64,000 nt of DNA from Pseudevernia furfuracea (taxonomy: Eukaryota; Ascomycota; Lecanoromycetes; Lecanorales; Parmeliaceae). This document shows, piece after piece, positions 10,932 to 22,117 of the stretch. The notes beneath the pieces were generated by a model. That model did no database searches. It saw only the letters and a program-made list of their open reading frames with translations, and had not been told where the DNA came from. The stretch is taken from the NCBI GenBank assembly GCA_022315425.1, contig JAIUPT010000040.1, positions 434,001-498,000 on the forward strand. The letters run 5' to 3'. The translations under genes were made by a program, and so were the position numbers. The stretch's first letter is position 1; each line of letters starts with the position of its first letter.

Positions 10932-13904
10932 GAACCCCGCTCCTCCAGAGCGCCTTCAAGAGGCTGAGGCCGGGTTTTCATACATGACCAGACGGAATAG
11001 GGCTTTTGGGGTCTATCGATTCGTTTGAACCCCTATGAGAGATAATGAGAGGGATTACGGCGCTGTGTGTTCAAATTGTGTGGCATGGAAGTTGCGTGAT
11101 AGGATGCTTGCTGTACCATAGGCCCTTCAGAATGCAAAGCTGATAGCTGATGATAATTCTCAACACTACGTCCATTGAAATGGCTCGGGCCGGTCTAATC
11201 TTTTGTCAATGAGCCTTGAAAAGTTTGGCATTCCCTACCACATATGCTTGAACAGTTCAGCTTCCATGCCTTCCCACTGTCACATTGCAATCACGTGAGG
11301 AGCAGTGCTTTTGCTCACGTTTAGGCTTCCGGATCTCCCGGATCTTTGACCCATGGTCATCGCCTTTAAGCGTAGAGAAGGCAGTGATAGACTTCCGGAA
11401 ATAAGGTATTCCGGCGAAGGCCCAGTTCTTTGCCCTGACAGGCAACACATTTTAGCCACATTGCGCACCTGTATCATGCTGTTCACTCTAATTACTCACG
11501 ACCATCATACATGCATCTTTCCATGCTTCTCAGGCTTCGTCGTCTGCGTCAGGCAGCAAGTCGTCACACTTTGGATAGCAGCCACCCGGATCCATACTTG
11601 ATCGTGAGGGCCAACACATTGCTGACCTGACTCGGAATACTCAGACTACTCCAAAGGATCAGTAGGGTTCTCTATGACTCGTAAATCTAACCATCTTCCC
11701 CTCCACCACGGAGAAGGATCATTTCCCATGGCCCATCAGGCATCAATTGATCATCGCAGCACTAGTGCCGCCGCAAGGGAGGAAGACCCCGCGGGCCGAA
11801 CCCCCTACGATCTCCCGCTCTCTGCAAATCAGATTACATACATACTATACGAAATCACACGAAGAAGAGATCTGCAGTTGAAACAATCTCGAGTAAAGGG
11901 TGGGAGCGGGAGTTTGGGTGTTAAGATAGTCCTTCGTCATGCAAAGCCGTTGTAAGATAGTAATTGGGAAGAAAGTGTCAGGTGGGCACAGTGAGACAGA
12001 CAACTTGGTGGTGGAGACCAGTCTCTCGGTAATCTTGGCGGCGAATCATGGCGATCGTAGCTGCTTCTGCCTAACATGGACGGGCGGGAAAAGGCTGTCA
12101 CGGGTCGGAAGAAGAAACACAAGCACAAGCACAAGCAAGAGATCTGATGGTTATCATCACAATGGTGAGGGATCTCCGCTCCAGAAGCCTGTTTTCTCCA
12201 GGCGTAGAGGCTGGGTGGCTCAGGTCAAGCTTGCGCCTCTGCTACAGGATGACAAAGGGCTAAAACCGTGGTCAATGATTAATGAATGCAGGAGTAATAA
12301 GTAATACGAGGACTTTGTCAGGCTGACACCATCTCAGAGGATGAATATGTGATATGGTATATTGATTATTTATTATTATGTGATTGAAATAGCAAAATGG
12401 ACAAAGCGCAGGGGAAAAAAGAAAAAGGGCTTTGTTCAAGATTGTTCATCCGGAGCCGATGAGTAGACTAACGGAAAGTTGACAAGGGGGCCACGTTTTC
12501 GAGCGGCGAGCCACGAGGTATCTTTTGGCCTTGCATCATGCTTAGGACTGAGACTAACAATTATAATCAATCAAACGCCCGTATTTTCGACGCCTCGCTG
12601 CCACTCCACCGCGCTATCCCGTCCTTAGCGGCGTTCTAGATCATGAATTCACACCTTGCCCAAGGAGGAAGGAAGACTGGTCGCTAAAAAGGAGTATCAT
12701 GTAAAGTATCATACGGTCATACCTAAGGCATGAATTAAATATTTCATTCCTCCTTGACGGCGTCGTCTGTCCAATCCAGGGGAGACAATAATGAAGTGCA
12801 AGAAGGAGAAGGACTGCGAATAGAATTAACGTATTACCATCATAAAACAAGAAAACATGTGTAGATCAGATCCCAAGGCAACGCGTAAAGAAAGATAGAG
12901 AAAGATTTGACGAGATTTGCAACATATGGTACTGTTTTTGTTTTAAACAAAAGTTGACCTTCAGCTGATGATCGCTGCCTTTTTCCACCTTTGCCGGCTG
13001 CAAGGGAGTCACTAGCAACCTTTTTTGCCATTTTACACTGGGCGTCCGCAAGACCACACTCCGTCCTCAACCAAAGCACCGTGCGACCGTCACTATCTCC
13101 TCCACCTCCACACTTCCTCTTCCATTCTTTCACCTCTTTTCTCAATTCATTTCCCGACATTTCATCAACTATTTAAATCCTTTACTAAAACCACGTTGCC
13201 GGAAAACGAATAATGCCTCTGTAAGGGCGCGTACAAGACAATCGATCATCAGGGAGCTGTGTCACGGGTGCCCACCGATGATCGATTCAACATCTCAAAG
13301 TCAAGCAAGGACCATATGAATCACTCTCTGGGTTAGGCGGCACTGAAGCTTGGTTCCAGCAACAGCTTCTGGCACCCAAGTCCATCGTTGCGGACAGTCA
13401 CGGCGCCGCCGAGCACCCTGACAATGCTGACCTCCAGTCTTTGAGCATCCACAACACAGACAAGACTTTGAGTCCCACAATAAGCTGTCGAGCACCTGGC
13501 TCTTGCCTTGACCAACCAATCATACTACCTACAGGCCACTCTCTACATTCAAGAAGTGTGGGCGAGCAAGCCATTGCGGACCCTTCCACTCAGACCCACT
13601 TCCGCCTCGAGCTCGAAGCTTGATTTTCACACGCCTCGTTGTAATTCTCTCATTCCAGCTCAAAAGCTGTTCGCAGCCTCGTGCTCCCTCATACATTCCA
13701 ACCTCCAACAACGCTGTGAGACACAACGTGTGGCCGCGTGCATTCTTCGGTCATTGTTGCTCTTCAACATCGGAATCGTGCAATACCACCCAGTGCTTTC
13801 AGAGCCGAACAGCAAACAGACGTCAGAATGAGTAAGAATGGTCCTAGCAAGCAATCGTGTGCGATGGCTGACTGGTGCCGTCAGATTCCGACCATAGTCG
13901 CAAA
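10932..13904. other. Long gene-poor region, includes the probable 5' leader of the bHLH gene
   Basis: Nearly 3 kb without a supportable coding gene. Open frames at 11674-11955 and 11939-12304 overlap and have no recognisable domain. From about 13080 the plus strand becomes C/T-rich, which is typical of a promoter/leader, and a three-codon upstream ORF lies at 13213-13224. The rest shows nothing I can name. A non-coding RNA or a regulatory region for the developmental-type regulator downstream is possible but unsupported. Confidence 0.5.
13213..13224 (+). promoter_or_regulatory. Possible minimal upstream ORF (Met-Pro-Leu-stop)
   Basis: ATG CCT CTG TAA lies in the C/T-rich leader about 690 bases before the bHLH start. 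The same bases also contain a possible donor (CT|GTAAGG at 13221), so this could instead be a tiny first exon. Its activity depends on whether transcription starts upstream of it, which cannot be seen. Confidence 0.3.
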
Positions 13905-15556
13905 ATGTCGAATCAAAATTCCACCCGCATCTGGGAGAATGACTCTTCAGCTTCTCCGCCAAATAGCACCCCATCGAGGCCTGCTCAGCTTCCGTCTATT
14001 GCTACCTTGACGAACAACCTACCGCCTGGAGCAGATAACCCTGCATCTCCTGCGTTCTCGAACCACCGCTCCTCAGATCAGTGGGCCACTCCGCCTCAGA
14101 GTACCCGTAAGCTCGACCTGTTCTCTGACTAGGGAATCGTTGACATTTTCTCACAGGATCTTCGGCATACTCCTCCGGGCCCAATGGGTACTATCACTCC
14201 TCCTCGATCAGCTCACCCCATCGAGCCTCCAATTCAAGCCAATTTGGAGCTACATCACATCCATCAGGCTTCTCTGACAACTCGCAAGCATCTCCAGGAT
14301 TTGCTCCTCCCCAACATAGCTTGGGCCTCCCAACGATCAACCAGCAATACCAAGACCCATCCCAATACCGAAGCAGCCATGAATTCCCTACGCAGGATTC
14401 TCGCCGTAGCAGTCTGGGCAGCCAAGTCAACGGGTTCAACAATCTACACATAAACAGCGTCGCTTCGCCTCCTTATCAAGGCGCTAATCAGTCTCAGTCA
14501 TCCATTGCTGCTAGTCTTCAACGAGAACGAGGCATACCGCATACAAATGGTGTTCGTCACTCGGGAACGTCCTCTATCCAGCAACCTATGTCCCCACTCG
14601 CACCATATCCTGGAGAGTCTCGACAGGCTTATTCTTCGCGCACAGCACCTATCATTAGCGCCAACCCGATGAAAGAAGTCTACAATGCTGAGAAGCCTAC
14701 GGCTGGGCAACCCTACGCCTTTCCTGATCCTGATTTTAGCAATCGGTCCAGTGGCAGCGGCGAAGCCAATGGCTCTGCTATGATGTCACGGCGGAATAGC
14801 GATCATACGTCAATCACAAGTAGCATTGTCACCAGTGATTCACGACTGCCTGTTGGGCAGCATCGCTTGGACGAAGGCAAGTCGAAATCTACACGTAGTT
14901 CGAGGAACCATTAATTGACTTCGAGATGTTCCAGATATGCCGGGCACACACCATCACTCCCTCCAGCACAAGCAAGTCAGCCAGCTTGCTGGCGAATCTG
15001 ATTCTCCCGAGGCAACCTCGCCGTATAGTCGAACGCCAGCCCTTCGCAACAGCCACAAGATGGCCGAGAGAAAGCGGCGAACAGAAATGAAGACTCTCTT
15101 CGATGCCTTACGGGCCCAGATTCCTGCAAGTCACGGAAGCAAATCAAGCAAATGGGAGATCCTTTCGAAAGGTATGTTCCATGGTTCGACTCAGCCATTG
15201 CCATTTGACTGAACGCAAGTGTAGCTTCCGACCACATCCGAAACCTTGAACAGAGCGCAAAACAAGGTCGCGAAGCGACTATGCAGTACCAGGCACTAGG
15301 CCACGAGCTGGATGCTATACGGCGCGAGAATGAGACTCTGCGTGCGGAAAACCATCACTTTTATCAGGAGATGCAGCACTATCGCGAACAAGGTCGACCG
15401 TCAACCGCTACTGCAATGCACCCACAACCGTCAATCTATCCTCAGTCTACGTCCTCTGTAATGGGAGATCCTTCTCGCTCTTTACCGCCACTCACGAATG
15501 GTATTCCTGCGGCGAACAGCATGCAAGGGGTTCAATATACTGATGAGCGACGCTGA
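13905..15556 (+). CDS. bHLH transcription factor (E-box type)
   Basis: Four exons: 13905-14106, 14157-14876, 14935-15171, 15225-15556 (496 residues). Introns 1 and 3 are GT-AG. Intron 2 must remove an in-frame TAA at 14912; the best donor is a consensus GC site (AAG|GCAAGT), and a GTAGTT donor at 14895 would keep the same phase with a 40-nt intron. The N-terminal ~300 residues are Ser/Gln/Pro-rich and disordered. The basic region reads NSHKMAERKRRTEM (about 346-359) with His348, Glu352 and Arg356, the H-E-R set that reads CACGTG E-boxes. The loop contains HGSKSSKW; helix 2 (ILSKASDHIRNLEQ) is split by intron 3 and runs on into a leucine-zipper-like coiled coil (LGHELDAIRRENETLRAEN). It should be a nuclear dimeric regulator; the target pathway is unknown. 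Confidence 0.88.
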
Positions 15557-16729
15557 AGCACACATGTCCGAGTGTCCTCCTTTCTCAAAGCCACTAGTGC
15601 TACGACGTATGATCGAGATTACAAACCAAGAATCCAGATTACAGCCCGATCTCGAAATGTTCTACGACTACGAGCAATAGGCGTCACCACGCTTCATCGC
15701 TTTACGTTCTCATGGCTTGTATCAAAAGTGTTTTTACCGCCTTTTTCACCGAACGGCGCAACCGGAGGTAATGTTTCCCTATTAGCGCAATTCTTCAAGA
15801 TCTGGAGTATGAGACCCACGGTGGATAATGTCTATTCTCGTTGGCATTCTCGTTGGCGTTCGCTATACCACAAAGACGCTCATACTGTGCGTGTACCTTT
15901 TACATGTGGGATACCCATGGCTTCCGAAGATGTCGGCTTTCTCGACTTCCCAATTTCCTTACTACATTTTTTCGACCAGCACCTTTTACACGCTTGATTC
16001 GATCTCACGAGCAACAAGCCGAATGACGGATTTCATCTAATTTTCGCTCCAACCTCCTAGGACTGGAATTTTCCACCCGGATATGGCGCCTCGATGCTGG
16101 ATGTATGATTCGGGTGTTTGAGACTCCCTCGAATCATCTTAATGGAGGTTATGTTTCGGAGTCTATACGGGAACACATGGCTTTTATCATGAGGCTGCTC
16201 GGCAATTATTTTCGCTCTTGTGCTCATGATGTATGTAGATGGTATCAGGACTATAGAAATGCAAAAAAAGATCACAGTATTAGAAAGTAGCTTCTCATGT
16301 CGGATGCTGTTGCCCACGCTGCGATGACTCCCAGGAAGTGAGATCTTTTGAGTAGCGAGTTTTCGGCTCAATATTCGAGCAGTATCCCTGTCGCCATTTT
16401 CTTCTATTCAGTGTTCCCCAGGGGCTTACAGAATCCGCAAATAGGTAGCAGCCTTCAAAATCCACGGTAAAACCTCGGTGCATCCTTCTCTACGACCTTC
16501 CTCTTTAGACAAGGCCTTCATACCTTACCCTACGCTACGTCGTCAATCGAAGTCAAACACCATGGTTACTCTCAACATCAGTGCTACGTCCTGGCGACTG
16601 CTCTCAGGGATAGAATATAACTATAAGTACGTACATCTTCCCAATGTTATCCAAACTACCGGTTCACTGACCCTCCACGAACAGCGCTGTCAACCTATCT
16701 AGTCTTCTTCTTCGAAGCCTGGAGCCACC
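15557..16729. other. Intergenic region, no supported gene
   Basis: 3' flank of the bHLH gene and promoter of the threonine aldolase. An ATG with reasonable context near 16561 opens a short frame that stops before the aldolase; it is more likely leader or upstream-ORF material than a gene. A TATA-like ATATAACTATAA lies near 16613-16624. Confidence 0.5.
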
Positions 16730-18118
16730 ATGACGGAGAGGGAACAACGGCCCGAGGCTGTCACGAACGCCAGCAAGACTACCAATGGAGTGCCCACTCC
16801 TTCTACAACGTCATCCTATGACAAGGCGTCCAATGCCTGGTCCACCCCCGGGTCAGCAGCCTTCGATTTCCGCAGTGCGTCTTCGCCCCACCCCACACGC
16901 ACCTTCCCCAAGTTCCCAATTCAACAGAGCTCACAATCTCATCAGGTGATACCGTCACATCCCCGACCGCCTCTATGCTCCTCGCCACTCAAAATTGCAC
17001 CCTACAAGACGACGTCTTCCAAGAAGATCCGACCACCAATTCTCTCGAAGCCTACATAGCAGACATGACAGGCAAAGAAGCAGGTCTATTCGTTATAAGC
17101 GGCACCATGGGGAACCAATTGAGTGTAAGAACGGCGTTGGCAGGGCCACCGCATAGTGTGCTAGCAGATGCGAGGAGTCATGTTATTGGGTGGTGAGTCA
17201 TTTCCAGTTGACCCTTGCGGAGGATTGCAGCATTCTTGCGAACATGAAGAACATGATGGAGAAAATGAGAGCTGATTTAATAGTTGAAGGGAGGCAGGAG
17301 GCATAGCATCGTTATCTGGTGCTCTTGCCCTGCCCATCACGCCGGTGAACGAGCATCACCTGACGCTGTCCGATATTAAGAAACACGCCGTTACCTCAAC
17401 AGACACCCACTACTGCCCCACGCGTCTCATCTCCCTCGAAAACACCCTCGCGGGCACTGTCCTTCCCCTCAAAGACTGCCGAGAAATATCCCAATGGGCG
17501 CACGCACAAAACCCACCTATTCACATGCATCTAGATGGCGCACGGTTATGGGAAGCTGTAGCAGCAGGAGCGGGGAGTCTGAAGGAGTATTGTGCGTCCT
17601 TTGACAGCGTCACGATGTGCTTTAGCAAAGGCTTGGGTGCGCCGATTGGCTCAATAATCCTCGCCAGCAGGCCATTTGTGCAAAGGGCAAGACATATCCG
17701 CAAGGGTCTGGGAGGCGGACTCCGACAAGCCGGCGTCGTCACAGCCTCTGCTCGCGTCGCCGTCGATGAAACTTTCCTCGCCAACCAATTGGCCGCCACG
17801 CACCAACGCGCGCGGGAGATCGCAGATATGTGGCAGGGGAAAGGCGGGAAGCTGACGCAAGCGACGGAAACGAATATGGTTTGGTTGGATCTCGACGCTG
17901 CGGGTGTAAACAGGGAGGAGTTTGTGGAGGCGGGGGTTAAGGAGGGGGTGAGGTTTATGGGGGGGAGGGTCGTGGTGCATTATCAGGTGAGCGAGGAAGC
18001 CGTACGGAGGTTGGGGAGGGTCATGGATGCTGTGCTCTCTGCGCAGTCGAAGAAGCCTGAGATCAAGAATGGGGTCAAGGAGGAAGCGAGGGAAGTGATG
18101 GCGCCGGAGATGGAGTAG
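16730..18118 (+). CDS. Low-specificity L-threonine aldolase (PLP enzyme)
   Basis: Three exons: 16730-16874, 16946-17192, 17290-18118, giving 406 residues. The ATG has an ideal GCCACCATG context. The joins restore the family sequence: FDFR|SDTVTSPT at the first and HVIGW|EAGGIASLSGAL at the second. The second acceptor is a less common GAAG. The enzyme cleaves L-threonine or allo-threonine to glycine and acetaldehyde in the cytosol. Seen: the N-terminal RSDTVTSP substrate/phosphate motif, the GTMGNQ PLP-binding segment, the HLDGARL motif with the cofactor-contacting Asp, and the Schiff-base lysine in CFSKGLGAPIGS (Lys244). The first ~45 residues are a poorly conserved Ser/Thr-rich extension. 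The yeast counterpart is GLY1. The length and all catalytic motifs are normal. Confidence 0.94.
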
Positions 18119-20216
18119 GGTAGGGTAAGGTCTGAATGGGGTTTTTGGGAGGTTGAGGCCCTTGGGAAAAAGCCGGTCAATGTTATATAAATTATACAAA
18201 TTTCTACATCAAGTGGACATCATGGCAAGAGTCTCCACGTGACCACTCATGCAGACTCTTGCTTTAAGATTGCTCCAATCTGTATGGTCACAATTCCCTT
18301 GAGAGAACCGCTCAGGTCGGTTTGATGCATACAAGGTAGAAGCAATTGGAAGGGAGTTAAAACCACAAAGACGGCCGTGAACGAATGCATTCATTTCAAG
18401 CTTGATTGCGTGGGTAGAAAAAACATAATACCTTTCGCAACAGCTCCTTGTTAATTCGCGCCCCTCATGATCTTCAACCCTCATTACATCTCACGCAATC
18501 ATCCGGATCCCACGTACCCTCCGTCGGCTCATCCCGCCCCCTTCTCGACATATACATCTTATCTATCTATCCGTCGAGATCCACCCGATCCCCTTGCCCC
18601 TGCCCTTCCCCAACCAGTCATCACCTTTCAACGCATCTTTTACGAAAGTGTGATCGCAGCCGATCAAAAGGATGACTTCCGACCCCCCACTCTCGAACGA
18701 ACAGGATAGGGTCGGTAGCCAAGACGGTGTTATTAAGTGAACCTAGGATGTGGCGCTCGAGAGATAAAAAAACCGCACGTGCTCGTACAAGTCGAAATAA
18801 ATCACGGAGATTCATGAGATGTGGTGGAGGAGGAGAAGGGAGGGAACAAAACGCTTGCGCTGGGGGATTGTTTGAAGCAAGCGATTTATCGATCTCTGTC
18901 CGCCGTTCTTTCATAGGTATGGCTGGCGGCTAGGCGAAAGTACTATGCCTTATCTGTGATCCAAAGGGAAATCATTCGGTATTTTGCTGAGCTCTCTCAG
19001 GTGGGTAGGTCGTCGAAAAGCCAAGAACAGAAGATTTAGAATTTTTTCCTATTTGTGATTTTCGTCGTGATGGAATCTATTGGAAACTTCATCCTTTCGA
19101 TAAATAAGATCCATGGCATTCCTGTTGGTGACTGATGGTGACTTCGGAGACAGCAACGTGTCATTTTCGAACACGTAAAGCCAACTCCTAGGACAAATTC
19201 AAGGCCGTCGACAAGGGGAAACCCCTTTATAGGTCCCAAAAGGTGCCTCACTAGACAGATTGAAATCCCGAAAACAACGTACCTGGGTCCTGATTTCTCA
19301 CTGCAAGTATCTACCGAGCGTTCAGAGCCCTGAAAAAGTAGAGATAGTCAGACTCTTATACCTAAAGGCAAGGAAGTGCTTTGAGGTTCAATGCCGAACA
19401 TCAACAAAGGTTCCCGCGTCACAGGCCAAGACGATGTGGGTTTCGATAATGTACACGATAGTTACAGAAAAATGCACTGCTCAGATAGTGGTGAGTTGGT
19501 TGAGAGTCTGTCGCTTGAAAGAGAGGCAATATACCACACGGCATGAAGCCACCAGTCAATACGAGTCCTACCGTGACTCGTACCGTAGAGAGACACCTGC
19601 ACTCTCATTAGCATAGAATTAAAAGCAACATGTCTTCACTGCAACATGTAGTCTTCCTTCTCTAAACACCCATCTGCGCTATTTTCGGGATATTGAGGCT
19701 TTATGAGAGTAGAGTACAAAAACATTCCGGATGTCATTGCAGCAGTGGAAACAATGCTACTCTACCTCTTATAGAAGCTACCAGAGTGCCGTCGGTTCGG
19801 TCAAACCAAACCTATAAAAATGCTTTCATCTGCCACTTTTTGTTTCCTCTGACCCACATCTTCTCTACGCTTCGCTGTGCCAGTCATGTGGCGACTTCAA
19901 TCGGTGTGAAGCAAACTTAGATACTTCATAAAATGTTAAGCATGTGAACCACTGAAACCTTTGACTATAGACTTCAACAAGATCTATTATTCAAAGCAAC
20001 GATATACCACATTATATCATACATACTGTGTGCATTTATTATTGGTGATACTAATGGTAAAGAAGACGAAGAGACCACGGGTAATTCTCGGTATGAAAGC
20101 TGCAAGCTGCTGTCATTGGAGGTGAGCACTTTCACTTGCACAACACCGAACTGATTTCATATAAACAAAGCCCGCTTACCTAGACAACAAAATTCTTCTC
20201 AAGATGAAGAGGCACA
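18119..20216. other. Intergenic region of about 2.1 kb, no supported gene
   Basis: It has many short overlapping open frames on both strands, but none with a domain, signal peptide or consistent codon pattern. The part from 19930 to 20050 is A/T-rich. I see no repeat family or RNA gene. Confidence 0.5.
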
Positions 20217-21530
20217 ATGGCCCCACCAATCGAGATCTTGGTCCACTTCTCCGGTCCAAGTCTTGGGGCAGACGATGCCAGGTATAGGAGAGAAGCATTA
20301 GGCTTTCTACAGTTTGACATTGCCGAGAGGCATACGCTACTTGGACCGGTATTATGCTTGCCAAATGCTGTGGAGCAGACACATTCACATGTTGGGACAA
20401 CCAACATTGAAGAGGACCGATCCCCCCAAGCAGAGAAAGATGTCCCTAAGTCAAGAGTGCCAGACTGGCCTGATCGACTTCCATCGTTGAGGACTCCAGT
20501 ATTCTCAAGACCCACACCCTCCACTCTCCCATGGACAACCACAAAGCAAACCCCGCACCTCCTCATCGAGCGTACTCCTGCCCTACCTCGCCCTCGAACA
20601 GCGCCTACACCGTCCACCCCCTCTCAAGCGCCTCGTCTCCGCCGCTCACAATCAGACAGCTGGCACACACCTCCCAGCGTAGTTCCAGATTCCCAACCTA
20701 CCCCCGCTTCCTCACGACTGCCCGAGATATCTGGCTCTCCCTACCTCAAGCGCCCCTTTGAGTCCAGCTCGCCCTCTCCGACACGACGTGCTTCGCCGCC
20801 AAATGCAAAGCGGCCGCGGTTGCAGATACCATCTTCGCCGCCATCTGAAGACCCACCAGTCGAGGCACGACCTCCGCCGACTGCAACCTTCTCCTCGCCA
20901 CCAAGCACAAAGCGTCCGCGCCTGGAGGTACCTTCCTCTGCGCCGTCAGAGAACCCGGCAATCAAGGCACGATCTCGAGCAGCCGCGCCCTCCTCTTCAT
21001 CGCCCAGCGCAAGAACCCCTCCAGCCTCTTCGCCACCGCCAAACAACCCACCGCGGACCCTTGAGATCCATCCGCCCCGCCCCAAGACCTCGAAAAGCGC
21101 TTTCGAAACCCACCTCACGCCATCCCTTGCCAACATCGCCAAGGTGCTCCCGCTGGAAAAATACTTCAAGCCCATCACATCCGCACGGACGCCCCGAGCC
21201 CTGGAGCGCGGCCACTGGCTCGTGCCGATCGACGGCTGGGAGGGGAAACCGCAAACGGACTTCTGGGACTATCTGTCCCTCTTCGTCGGCCGGGGCCAAG
21301 CGGGGTGGGGCACGTGGTGCGTGCGGGAAACCCGAGAACCCGTCCGCGCCGCAGATGGCGACGAGGAGAATCGGGTTCCGCGGCACGGCGAGGCTGTGAA
21401 GGTTTATTGCTGGGGCGAAGTGGTGGGCGAGATCTGGCTGTTGCTGTTCATAGCCAGTGGGAGGGGTGTCAAGGGGACTGGTGCGCGGTGGGTTGATGCG
21501 GGTGGGGTGGCGGTCATTGTTATGAGATGA
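20217..21530 (+). CDS. Conserved ascomycete protein of unknown function, Pro/Ser-rich
   Basis: Single exon, 437 residues, start in CACAATGG context. The protein has two conserved-looking ends and a disordered middle. Residues 1-65 (PPIEILVHFSGPS, RYRREALGFL) look structured. Residues ~90-300 are low-complexity Pro/Ser/Arg-rich with repeated units: KRPRLQIPSSPPSE is followed by a second, similar KRPRLEVPSSAPSE. These KRPR units could be nuclear localisation signals. The last ~130 residues (LEKYFKPITSARTPRALERG, then GHWLVPIDGW, GWGTWCVRE and VYCWGEVVGEIWLLLFIAS) form a compact Trp-rich domain that I associate with conserved fungal hypothetical proteins, but I know no function. The GC-rich coding part contrasts with the A/T-rich upstream region. 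It ends 587 bases before the convergent lrg1. Confidence 0.85.
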   Translation: MAPPIEILVHFSGPSLGADDARYRREALGFLQFDIAERHTLLGPVLCLPNAVEQTHSHVGTTNIEEDRSPQAEKDVPKSRVPDWPDRLPSLRTPVFSRPTPSTLPWTTTKQTPHLLIERTPALPRPRTAPTPSTPSQAPRLRRSQSDSWHTPPSVVPDSQPTPASSRLPEISGSPYLKRPFESSSPSPTRRASPPNAKRPRLQIPSSPPSEDPPVEARPPPTATFSSPPSTKRPRLEVPSSAPSENPAIKARSRAAAPSSSSPSARTPPASSPPPNNPPRTLEIHPPRPKTSKSAFETHLTPSLANIAKVLPLEKYFKPITSARTPRALERGHWLVPIDGWEGKPQTDFWDYLSLFVGRGQAGWGTWCVRETREPVRAADGDEENRVPRHGEAVKVYCWGEVVGEIWLLLFIASGRGVKGTGARWVDAGGVAVIVMR

Positions 21531-22117
21531 CGATTGTGAGGAAGGGTGGTACGATGTACGAAGTTATGATTGATGAGAGCATGAGTTGGCAAAGAGTTGG
21601 GTATGGGTTGGGTTGGGGATTGGATTTATATGGGAAGGGATACGGGCTGGGGACAGAAGAGGCATGCAAAGATACCCTTTTGAGTTGGATTGCTTTGCGA
21701 AACTTTGGATTTAAAACGTGGATAGTCAATGTGAACCTTTATCAATTACTCAAGTCCCTAAGCCTTCTCTACCTTCTTCCATCGGGTATCAGGCAACATA
21801 GTTCGGAAAGTACATATCTCACACCCATGCATCCAAACAAAGAGAAATTCAGATCTCCCCGCCCGGGTTTTGAGGATTATGCCAGTCGAGTCGCGCCAGC
21901 GTGCTTTCAAACGCCCATGTCCAATGCTACCCAAGTTTGAAGAAAAGGAACGCCCGCCCGCCATGTGGGGTATGCCGAACTCGCGGTCGAAGAAAGTAAG
22001 TAGGAAGGAGGGAATCCGCCAAGGTACAATATGCCAAACTCGGTGGAATGATCAACAATGCCATACATAGCCTCTCGAAAAGGCACCCAGAAAACAGACC
22101 TAGTCTGCACCCTTCAC
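21531..22117. other. Convergent intergenic region, no gene seen
   Basis: Tail-to-tail spacer between the 20217-21530 gene and lrg1. An overlapping open frame at 21527-21940 has no features and is not called. Confidence 0.55.

Noticed and set aside
11674..12304. Overlapping 93- and 121-codon frames as a small spliced gene
   Set aside because: Possible GTAAAG and GTAAGA donors exist, but no join gives a recognisable or convincing protein.
16478..16702. Short gene before the threonine aldolase (ATG near 16561)
   Set aside because: Ends quickly, shows no features and lies where the aldolase leader is expected; a TATA-like element within it fits promoter function.
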